Below are positions 6,858-12,489 of a stretch of 12,489 nucleotides of DNA, piece by piece. The notes under the pieces are model-generated. The model was not told where the DNA came from, did no database searches, and saw only the letters and a program-made list of their open reading frames with translations. The stretch's first letter is position 1. Every line of letters starts with the position of its first letter. Origin of the DNA: Lachnospiraceae bacterium. GTDB taxonomy: Bacteria > Bacillota > Clostridia > Lachnospirales > Lachnospiraceae. The translations under genes and the position numbers were made by a program. Location: positions 1 to 12,489 of the forward strand of contig CAAHDV010000133.1 of the NCBI GenBank assembly GCA_900770535.1, read 5' to 3'.

Positions 6858-8192
6858 ATGGATGAGGCATTGATGAAGCGTGTGCTTCCCCACAGTGTGG
6901 AAGCGGAGCAGTCGGTAATCGGCTCCATGTTGATGGACAAGGATGCCATCATTGCCGCATCGGAAATCATCACGGCATCGGATTTTTATCAGCAGCAGTA
7001 CGGCATTATGTTTGAGAGCATGGTGGAGCTGTTCAATGAGGGCGCTCCGGTCGATCTGATTACCCTGCAGAACCGTCTAAAAGAGAAGGATGTTCCGCCG
7101 GAGGTCAGCAGCCTGGAATTTGTGCGCGACATCATTACCACGGTGCCGACCTCGGCCAATGTCCGCTCCTACGCGAACATCGTGTACGAGAAATCCGTGC
7201 TGCGAAAGCTCATCAAGGTCAACGAGGAGATAGCCAACACCTGTTACGCGGGTAAGGAGCCTCTGGAGCAGATTCTGGCGGGAACAGAGAAGACTATTTT
7301 CGACCTGCTTCAGAACCGGAACTCCGGTGGCTTTGTGCCGATCCGCCAGGTGGCGTTAAATGTCCTGGAAAAGATCGAGACGGCATCCAAGAGTCAGGGT
7401 ACTGTGACCGGTATCCCGACGGGATTCATTGATCTGGATTACAAGACCTCAGGCATGCAGCCGTCCGACCTTGTGCTGATTGCGGCGCGTCCGTCCATGG
7501 GTAAGACGGCTTTCGTCTTAAACCTGGTAGACCATGTGGCAGTCCGCAAGGGCTTGCCCTGCATGATCTTCAGCCTAGAGATGTCCAAGGAGCAGCTGGT
7601 CAACCGTATGCTGGCCATGGAGTCTAACGTAGATGCCCAGAAGCTTCGTAACGGTAATCTGACGGATTCCGACTGGGATGCTATTGTGGAAGGTATCGGC
7701 GTCATCGGTAATTCCAAGATGATCATTGACGACACACCGGGTATCTCCATCACGGAGCTGCGTTCCAAGTGCAGAAAGATGAAGCTGGAATACGGCCTGA
7801 GTATGGTCATCATCGATTACCTGCAGTTGATGACGGGCAGCGGCGGCAAGAGCAGTGAGAGCCGCCAGCAGGAGATCTCTGAGATTTCCCGTTCCTTAAA
7901 GGCCCTGGCCCGCGAGATCAACGCGCCGGTCATTGCACTGTCACAGCTGAGCCGTGCCTGCGAGACCCGAACCGATCACCGTCCGATGCTTTCGGACCTG
8001 CGTGAGTCCGGAGCGATTGAGCAGGATGCCGATGTGGTAATGTTCCTTTACCGTGACGATTACTACAACAAAGATACCGATACCCCGAACATTGCGGAGG
8101 TAATCATAGCCAAACAGCGTAACGGCCCAATAGGAACCGTAAACCTGTTGTGGCAGCCGGAGTTTACCAAGTTTGTGAACCTGGCAAAATAA
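6858..8192 (+). CDS. dnaB: Replicative DNA helicase DnaB
   Basis: A 444-residue hexameric helicase that unwinds DNA ahead of the replisome. (The B. subtilis equivalent is called DnaC.) The N-terminal primase-interacting domain (about 1-110) begins with the typical LPHSVEAEQSVIGSML. After a linker, the RecA-like domain carries Walker A, ARPSMGKT (210-217), the SLEMS motif with E241, Walker B, VIIDYLQLM with D320, the LSQLSR sensor stretch (361-366), SDLRESGAIEQDADVV (379-394) and the KQRNGP arginine-finger loop (419-424). No intein or insertion is present. The ATG at 6858 is six bases after rplI, and its GGAGG (6842-6846) lies inside the rplI end. Last gene of this transcript. Confidence 0.98.
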   Translation: MDEALMKRVLPHSVEAEQSVIGSMLMDKDAIIAASEIITASDFYQQQYGIMFESMVELFNEGAPVDLITLQNRLKEKDVPPEVSSLEFVRDIITTVPTSANVRSYANIVYEKSVLRKLIKVNEEIANTCYAGKEPLEQILAGTEKTIFDLLQNRNSGGFVPIRQVALNVLEKIETASKSQGTVTGIPTGFIDLDYKTSGMQPSDLVLIAARPSMGKTAFVLNLVDHVAVRKGLPCMIFSLEMSKEQLVNRMLAMESNVDAQKLRNGNLTDSDWDAIVEGIGVIGNSKMIIDDTPGISITELRSKCRKMKLEYGLSMVIIDYLQLMTGSGGKSSESRQQEISEISRSLKALAREINAPVIALSQLSRACETRTDHRPMLSDLRESGAIEQDADVVMFLYRDDYYNKDTDTPNIAEVIIAKQRNGPIGTVNLLWQPEFTKFVNLAK

Positions 8193-8207
8193 AACTAGAT
8201 CTAAAAT
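8192..8207. promoter_or_regulatory. Operator-like palindrome copy 1 (AGATCT core)
   Basis: The core TAGATCTA (8196-8203) is a perfect palindrome. Compared with the 16-base copy near the TRAP promoter, 13 of 16 positions match. It lies directly after the dnaB stop codon and before the dnaB terminator, about 283 bases upstream of the predicted TRAP transcription start. It may be an auxiliary site or a coincidence. Confidence 0.4.
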
Positions 8208-8218
8208 TTTAAAAGATT

Positions 8219-8270
8219 GGCAGAAACACAGAGTATGCAGCAATGTAAACTTCGTGTTTCTGCCTTTTTT
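8219..8270 (+). terminator. Terminator of gdpP-rplI-dnaB
   Basis: A perfect 11-base-pair stem (8219-8229 with 8254-8264) with a 24-base loop is followed by six T residues (8265-8270). It separates the replication/translation transcript from the TRAP locus. Confidence 0.88.
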
Positions 8271-8385
8271 CTGCGCATTTTTGTCGGGAAAAGAGAAGAA
8301 TATTTTGATATAGTAGTAACATTTGCGAAAATTCAAACAATCGGGTCTAATTATAAAACCTACAGAATGCTATGGAAATGTAAAG

Positions 8386-8397
8386 ATTAGATCTAAT
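8386..8397. promoter_or_regulatory. Operator-like palindrome copy 2
   Basis: ATTAGATCTAAT is a perfect 12-base palindrome, identical to the central 12 bases of copy 3. Its centre is 106 bases from that of copy 3, close to ten helical turns. It lies at about -97 to -86 relative to the predicted TRAP transcription start. Confidence 0.65.
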
Positions 8398-8447
8398 ATT
8401 GTTGAAAGTGCATAAAAACAGGGGCAATATTTTAAAGAGAATGAACA

Positions 8448-8476
8448 TAGACAATAAGTGTGCGATTGTATATAAT
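8448..8476 (+). promoter_or_regulatory. Promoter of the TRAP transporter operon
   Basis: TAGACA (8448-8453), a 17-base spacer and TATAAT (8471-8476): 11 of 12 consensus positions. The predicted start is near 8483. A palindrome begins about eight bases downstream, a common position for a repressor. Confidence 0.78.
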
Positions 8477-8489
8477 AAACTCAGACAAC

Positions 8490-8505
8490 AAATTAGATCT
8501 AATTT
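8490..8505. promoter_or_regulatory. Operator-like palindrome copy 3 (16 bases)
   Basis: AAATTAGATCTAATTT is a perfect 16-base palindrome at about +8 to +23 of the TRAP transcript. Its size, AT-rich arms and position resemble operators of GntR/FadR-type regulators, which often control uronate and aldonate genes (known for the class). The exact regulator is not identifiable from this window. Confidence 0.7.
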
Positions 8506-8546
8506 AAAACACGAACAACATTTTACAAATTAAAAGGAGAGGAATT

Positions 8547-9626
8547 ATGAAGTTAAGAAAGGTAATGGCAAGCGTATGCTGTATGGGTTTAGTAGCAGGA
8601 CTGGCAGGCTGCGGCGGAAGCAAGGAGGCACCGGCAACTACAGCAGCTGCTGCAGAGGCAGGTCAGAGTGAGGAGACCAAGGAAGAGGCAAAAGACGCAG
8701 CTCCGGCAGCAGATGAGAAGAAGTTCCAGATCGACCTGGCAACCGCATATGCAGCAGATGGCCCGGCTGGTGTTGCACTGGACAAGTTTGTACAGGATGT
8801 AGCTGACAAGTCCGGCGGTTCCATCGAGATCAGCCTGTTCACAGACGGAACTCTGGGAAGCGCATCTGACAACTACTCTTCCGTAGCAAGTGGTGACCTG
8901 GATATGACCATGTCTGGTCTGGAAGGTCTTGACCTGTACGCACCGGAGTACACCTTCCTGGACGCTCCGTTCCTTCTTAAGAGCCCGGAGCATCAGAAAG
9001 CTCTGTTAAACAGCGGTATCGGTGATAAGTTAAAAGAGCGCTACGAGGAGAATGGCTTTGTAACCCTTGGCTGGCATCAGAGAGACATCCGTGAGCTGGC
9101 ATCCAACAAGGAAGTAAAGGAGCCGGCTGATGTAAATGGCCTGAAACTTCGTCTCCCGGGCATGACCGTTTATGTAGATACCTGGAGCGCACTGGGCGTA
9201 AGTTCTACTACCGTAGCAATGAGTGAGCTGTATACCGCACTGCAGACCAAGGTTGCAGAGGCTTGTGAGGGTGGTTACGAGCAGATGGATACCCTGAAAC
9301 TTTACGAGGTTCAGAAGAACATTGCCGAGACCGATCACGTATATGAGTTCGTAGGACTTTTCATCAACAAAGACCTCTATGATTCCATGAGCGACAATCA
9401 GAAAGAAATCTTAAACAGTTGCGCAGAGGAAGATCTGGCATATGCAGATCAGCTGGCAGAAGAGAATCGTGAACAGTACAAGAAAGATTGCCTTGACGGT
9501 GGCATGACCCTGGTGGATGTAGACCGTGATGCTTTCCGCGATGCCCTGACCGATTACTACAAAGCACAGTTCGATTCCAAGTGGACTGTAACTACTTACG
9601 ATGAGGTAATGAGCTACGCAGAATAA
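8547..9626 (+). CDS. dctP: TRAP transporter substrate-binding lipoprotein (DctP family)
   Basis: A 359-residue extracytoplasmic solute receptor. The signal peptide ends in the lipobox L19-A-G-C22, so the mature protein is lipid-anchored on the outer face of the membrane. Residues 23-58 are an Ala/Glu-rich tether. The DctP fold runs from about 60 to 350: the conserved carboxylate-binding Arg is best assigned to R202 in LKLRLPG, and R179 and R182 in QRDIRELASN match a second conserved segment. The usual ALQTGxVDGxE stretch appears as ALQTKVAEACEG (231-242), a moderate divergence that may reflect substrate. DctP proteins deliver organic or sugar acids to the QM membrane complex. The start is set by AAAAGGAGAGG (8532-8542). 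First gene of the operon. The enzyme gene downstream points to a sugar acid, but the ligand is not known. Confidence 0.95.
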   Translation: MKLRKVMASVCCMGLVAGLAGCGGSKEAPATTAAAAEAGQSEETKEEAKDAAPAADEKKFQIDLATAYAADGPAGVALDKFVQDVADKSGGSIEISLFTDGTLGSASDNYSSVASGDLDMTMSGLEGLDLYAPEYTFLDAPFLLKSPEHQKALLNSGIGDKLKERYEENGFVTLGWHQRDIRELASNKEVKEPADVNGLKLRLPGMTVYVDTWSALGVSSTTVAMSELYTALQTKVAEACEGGYEQMDTLKLYEVQKNIAETDHVYEFVGLFINKDLYDSMSDNQKEILNSCAEEDLAYADQLAEENREQYKKDCLDGGMTLVDVDRDAFRDALTDYYKAQFDSKWTVTTYDEVMSYAE

Positions 9627-9636
9627 GGCTTATGGC

Positions 9637-9670
9637 AGGGGCGCTGAGCTGGAAAGGTTTGGCGCCCTTT
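9637..9670 (+). other. Intercistronic hairpin between dctP and dctQ
   Basis: GGGCGC (9639-9644) pairs perfectly with GCGCCC (9662-9667), extended by weak pairs, with a 17-base loop and only three T residues after it. It looks like a leaky terminator or an RNA-stabilising hairpin. Such elements often let the binding protein be made in excess of membrane subunits (known in other transport operons; inferred here). Confidence 0.6.
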
Positions 9671-9699
9671 CTGTATAAAGAAATAGGAGGCATGAATCA

Positions 9700-10239
9700 A
9701 TGAAACAGATTGCTCGCTGGTATTTAAAAATAGTAGAAGCGATATGTGTATGTTTGCTGCTGGTAATTCTGGGATGCATGTGCATTCAGATCGTATGCAG
9801 ACTGTTTACTATCGGCCAGAACTTTACAGAGGAACTTTCCAGACTGTCCTTTAGCCTGCTGATCTTCCTCGGCGCACCGCTGGCTCTTGCAGAAGGTGCA
9901 GATATTTCCGTAGACATGGTAGTCAACATTTTACCGAAGGGAATCCGCAGAGTAGTGGATACCCTGGTAAATCTTCTGATCGCAGTATTTGCATGTCTGT
10001 GCCTGCGCAGCCTGGTTACCTTCATTGGAAGCAACCAGGGCGTAACCGCAGTTTCTATGACCTGGATCAAGATGAACTGGCTGTACTACGCATTCTTTGT
10101 ATCTTTTGTATTCCTGGCTATCGTTGCAGTCGTTAAAGCAATCGCTTCCGCACTTGGAAAGAAAGAATGCTACGATATCAACGCAGAAGAAAAAGAACAG
10201 GCAAGAAAAGAAGAGTCGGAGGTGGATCTGGGAATATGA
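9700..10239 (+). CDS. dctQ: TRAP transporter small membrane subunit (DctQ family)
   Basis: A 179-residue protein with four predicted transmembrane helices at about 12-33, 47-64, 85-106 and 126-149. The family signature TEELSRLSFSLLIFLGAPLA (43-62), followed by EGADISVDMVV, matches the conserved EE...R...FLG...H/DIxVD region of DctQ. With DctM it forms the sodium-coupled membrane complex that receives substrate from DctP. The cytoplasmic C-terminal tail (about 155-179) is highly charged. AGGAGG at 9685-9690 sets the ATG at 9700; an ATG at 9692 runs straight into a stop. The stop overlaps the dctM start as ATGA, showing translational coupling. Confidence 0.94.
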   Translation: MKQIARWYLKIVEAICVCLLLVILGCMCIQIVCRLFTIGQNFTEELSRLSFSLLIFLGAPLALAEGADISVDMVVNILPKGIRRVVDTLVNLLIAVFACLCLRSLVTFIGSNQGVTAVSMTWIKMNWLYYAFFVSFVFLAIVAVVKAIASALGKKECYDINAEEKEQARKEESEVDLGI

Positions 10240-11528
10240 AAACCATGATTGTTGTTATTCTTATTTGTATGCTGCTGCTGTTCCTGCTGAAGGTTCCGGT
10301 ATACATCAGCATGGCGTTAACCGGATGTGCGCTGATGGTGGCAACCTCAGGAATGAAATGGAGTATTCTGACACAGTATCTGTACACCGGAACAAACTCC
10401 TTTACACTGCTTGCAATCCCGTTGTTCCTTTTAGCTGCAAAGCTGATGAACACCGGCGGTATTACCAAAAAACTGTTTGCGTTCTGTATGAAAGTAGTAG
10501 GCTGGCTGCCTGGCGGCCTTGGCCATGTAAACATCCTTTCCAGCGTAATCTTTGCTGGTATGTCCGGTACCGCAGTATCCGATGCCGGCGGCCTTGGAGC
10601 CATTGAGATCAAGGCTATGAATGAAAATGGATTTGATAACGATTTCTCCTGCTGTGTAACTGCAGCATCCTCCACCATGGGACCGATCATCCCGCCGAGC
10701 ATTCCGCTGGTTGTATACGCAACCGTTTCCGGCGCATCCGTAGGTGCCCTGTTCATGGCTGGTATCGTTCCTGGAATCGTTATGGCTCTGTTGATGATGG
10801 TTGTCGTAACTATTTACGCCATCAAACGTCATTATCCGAGAACCAAGTTCCCGACCATCCATGAGTTTGGTCATGCATTAAAAGAGGGCTTTTTACCGCT
10901 CATGGCTCCGATCATCCTTCTGGTTGGTATTTACGGCGGCGTTTTCACCCCCACTGAGAGTGCTGCAATCGTAGTATTATACAGCCTGTTCCTGGATGTG
11001 GTTGTATACCGTGAGCTGAGCTTAAAGAAATTTATCGCTATTTTAAAAGAGACCGTAAGGGACTCCCTGACCATCGCCCTGATCATCGCAGGAGCAACCT
11101 TCTTTGGTTATGTAGCTACCCGTGCAAAGATTCCGCAGATGATCCTGACTTCCATGACCAGCGTGGTATCCAGCAAGGTAACTCTGCTCCTGATCATCAA
11201 TGTATTCCTGCTGATCGTAGGCTGCTTCCTGGAGACTGCATCCGCAATCACCATCGTAGTACCGCTGATCCTGCCGCTGCTGACGGCATACAACATCAAC
11301 CTGACCCAGTTCGGTATTATCATGGTTCTGAACTTGATGATTGGCCTGCTGACACCTCCGTTCGGTTTGGTCCTGTTTGTAATCAGTAAGATCGGCCACA
11401 TTTCCATTGGCCGCTTCTCCAAGGCACTGGTTCCGTGGCTGGGCGCACTGATCGCTGCACTGCTTCTGGTAACCTTTATCCCGCAGCTGAGCCTGTGGTT
11501 CCCGACTATGCTGGGAATGAGCGTTTAA
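10236..11528 (+). CDS. dctM: TRAP transporter large membrane subunit (DctM family)
   Basis: A 430-residue, highly hydrophobic protein with about 11-12 membrane segments, the normal size for a separate DctM. Family motifs are intact: FAGMSGTAVSDAGGLGAIEI (106-125), GPIIPPSIPLVVY (149-161), GVFTPTESAA (235-244) and GLLTPPFGLVLFV (370-382). It is the sodium-driven elevator-type transport subunit. The start at 10236 (ATGA overlap with dctQ) gives the typical short N-terminus leading into helix 1. A longer in-frame start at 10167 would add 23 charged residues inside dctQ and is unlikely. GGAGG at 10218-10222 is the nearest ribosome site, somewhat far away, so coupling to dctQ probably helps initiation. 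Confidence 0.96.
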   Translation: MKTMIVVILICMLLLFLLKVPVYISMALTGCALMVATSGMKWSILTQYLYTGTNSFTLLAIPLFLLAAKLMNTGGITKKLFAFCMKVVGWLPGGLGHVNILSSVIFAGMSGTAVSDAGGLGAIEIKAMNENGFDNDFSCCVTAASSTMGPIIPPSIPLVVYATVSGASVGALFMAGIVPGIVMALLMMVVVTIYAIKRHYPRTKFPTIHEFGHALKEGFLPLMAPIILLVGIYGGVFTPTESAAIVVLYSLFLDVVVYRELSLKKFIAILKETVRDSLTIALIIAGATFFGYVATRAKIPQMILTSMTSVVSSKVTLLLIINVFLLIVGCFLETASAITIVVPLILPLLTAYNINLTQFGIIMVLNLMIGLLTPPFGLVLFVISKIGHISIGRFSKALVPWLGALIAALLLVTFIPQLSLWFPTMLGMSV

Positions 11529-11558
11529 TGATAAGAAGAAAGATGAGGAATCGATGAT

Positions 11559-12489
11559 ATGAAGATTACAGCAATTCAGGGAATTATGCTGCGCTGTACC
11601 TGTTCGCCCATCAGCGACGCGTTGTCTACCTCCACTGCCAGACAGGCACTTCTGGTAAAAATCGAAACCGATGCCGGACTGTACGGAATCGGTGAGGCAT
11701 TTACCTATGGCGCTCCACTTAAGATCATGAAATATCTGGTGGAAGAGCAGCTTGGGCCAATGCTGATCGGACAGGATCCGGCAGAGATTGAGAAACACTG
11801 GAACACCATGTACTGGCGCACCATTGCCCATGGACGCCGGAGCATGACCATGGGTGCCATCAGCGGCATTGATATCGCATTGTGGGACTTGCTTGGAAAA
11901 GCAGCCCATATGCCGGTATGCAAGCTGCTGGGCCAGCATCTTGACCGGGTACCGTCTTATGCCAGCGGCGGTTTCTATGCCCCGGGCAAAGACCTGCATA
12001 AGCTGGAGGAAGAGCTGGAGCATTATAAAGCCCAGGGCTACCGCGATATGAAGATCAAGATTGGCCGGACGCTGGAGCGCTCCAACGCCCCCCTTGCCTA
12101 TATGGCAAATCAGGATTGCGCAGTCAGCGTTGAGGAAGATTATAAGCGTATCGAGGCTGCAAAGCAGATTGTTGGTTCCGGAAAACTTCTGGTGGATACC
12201 AATGCATCCTGGGATGCGCAGACCGCGTTATCCTTCGCACCGGAGCTGGTACGCCTCGGCGTGGCATGGCTTGAGGAGCCGATTCCATTTGAGGATATCG
12301 AGGGAATGAAGAAACTGAATGCTGCAGTTCCGCAGCTTCATGTCATTGGCTGCGAGACCCAGCAGGGCGTGAAGAACTTCCAGCACATGGCGCAGGAAGA
12401 TGCCATCAGCATTGTACAGCCGGATGTTGGCTGGGCAGGCGGTATCACCGAGTGCCGCAAGATCGGCGCTATGGCGCAGGCAATGAGCA
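11559..12489 (+). CDS. Enolase-superfamily enzyme, mandelate racemase subgroup (partial at 3' end)
   Basis: The first 310 residues are present; the frame is open to the window edge. An N-terminal capping domain (about 1-125, with QALLVKIETDAGLYGIGEA and ISGIDIALWDLLGK) leads into the barrel. Visible active-site residues are the K165-I-K167 base motif, metal ligands D213 (VDTN), E239 (LEEP) and E266 (GCET), and D289 in QPDVGWAGG. The expected catalytic His lies beyond the end. This set fits the mandelate racemase subgroup, whose members are mostly sugar-acid dehydratases plus some racemases. Next to TRAP genes, a sugar-acid dehydratase is the best inference. A short loop around residues 172-187 (ERSNAPLAYMANQDCA) may be subfamily specific. 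The ATG at 11559 follows a GAGG (11545-11548), 30 bases after dctM, so it shares the operon. Confidence 0.9.
   Translation, partial: MKITAIQGIMLRCTCSPISDALSTSTARQALLVKIETDAGLYGIGEAFTYGAPLKIMKYLVEEQLGPMLIGQDPAEIEKHWNTMYWRTIAHGRRSMTMGAISGIDIALWDLLGKAAHMPVCKLLGQHLDRVPSYASGGFYAPGKDLHKLEEELEHYKAQGYRDMKIKIGRTLERSNAPLAYMANQDCAVSVEEDYKRIEAAKQIVGSGKLLVDTNASWDAQTALSFAPELVRLGVAWLEEPIPFEDIEGMKKLNAAVPQLHVIGCETQQGVKNFQHMAQEDAISIVQPDVGWAGGITECRKIGAMAQAMS

Larger units (their letters stand above)
8271..8546 (+). promoter_or_regulatory. AT-rich control region of the TRAP operon
   Basis: This stretch between the dnaB terminator and dctP has no plausible gene and no tRNA-like structure. It contains a degenerate palindrome copy (8339-8352, 11 of 14 matches to the consensus), two perfect copies, a strong promoter and the dctP ribosome site AAAAGGAGAGG (8532-8542). 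I see no identifiable riboswitch. I found no convincing CcpA (cre) site. Confidence 0.7.

Noticed and set aside
8403-8418. Possible CcpA (cre) site near TTGAAAGTGCATAAAA
   Set aside because: It lacks the central CG and the symmetric arms required of a cre site.
8386-8505. Palindromes read as mobile-element ends
   Set aside because: There is no transposase, no target duplication and no gene between them; placement around a promoter fits operators better.
10178-10756. A 192-codon open frame on the minus strand
   Set aside because: It overlaps the dctQ end and dctM, both well supported; no family features.
11043-12023. A 326-codon open frame on the minus strand
   Set aside because: It is antisense to dctM and the enolase-superfamily gene. 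Its product is Gln/His/Cys-rich, typical of a shadow frame.

Overview
The window looks like a Clostridia chromosome, most probably a Lachnospiraceae-type gut Firmicute. This is inferred from the gene families and order (DUF951 - rpsF - ssb - rpsR; gdpP - rplI - dnaB; a DUF4317 gene), strong AGGAGG-type ribosome binding sites, and extended -10 promoters of the form TGnTAAAAT or TGnTATAAT. Most of it is core replication, translation and signalling DNA. The right third is an accessory carbohydrate-acid uptake locus. I see no tRNA, rRNA, CRISPR array, insertion sequence or phage gene.

Layout. Bases 2-76 hold the last codons of an upstream gene. Bases 128-337 encode a DUF951 zinc-ribbon-like protein. 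A strong promoter at 373-401 drives rpsF (bS6), ssb and rpsR (zinc-type bS18), closed by a long GAAA-tetraloop terminator at 1622-1662. A second promoter at 1698-1726 drives a two-gene unit: a 76-residue Cys-rich single-pass membrane protein and a secreted Met-rich protein of about 278 residues that resembles DUF6612-type proteins. A shared bidirectional terminator (2929-2970) separates this unit from a convergent DUF4317 gene (3000-4148, minus strand). A divergent intergenic region (4149-4362) carries the DUF4317 promoter and a near-consensus promoter for gdpP - rplI - dnaB: c-di-AMP phosphodiesterase, ribosomal protein bL9 and replicative helicase. gdpP and rplI overlap as TAATG. A terminator at 8219-8270 ends this transcript.

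From 8193 the DNA becomes AT-rich and non-coding for about 350 bases. It contains two perfect palindromes built on ATTAGATCTAAT, plus one good and one weak variant, arranged around a strong promoter (8448-8476). The largest palindrome lies just downstream of the predicted transcription start. This promoter leads a tripartite TRAP transporter operon: dctP lipoprotein, dctQ small membrane subunit, dctM large membrane subunit. An enolase-superfamily (mandelate racemase subgroup) enzyme follows and is cut by the window end. The likely logic is sodium-driven import of a sugar acid or other carboxylate, followed by dehydration or racemisation, under a palindrome-binding repressor encoded outside the window.

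I did not find a clearly new system. The points most worth checking are the AGATCT-centred operator array, the Cys-rich / Met-rich protein pair placed between rpsR and gdpP, an alternative Shine-Dalgarno pairing in the rpsF leader, and the hairpin leader of gdpP.
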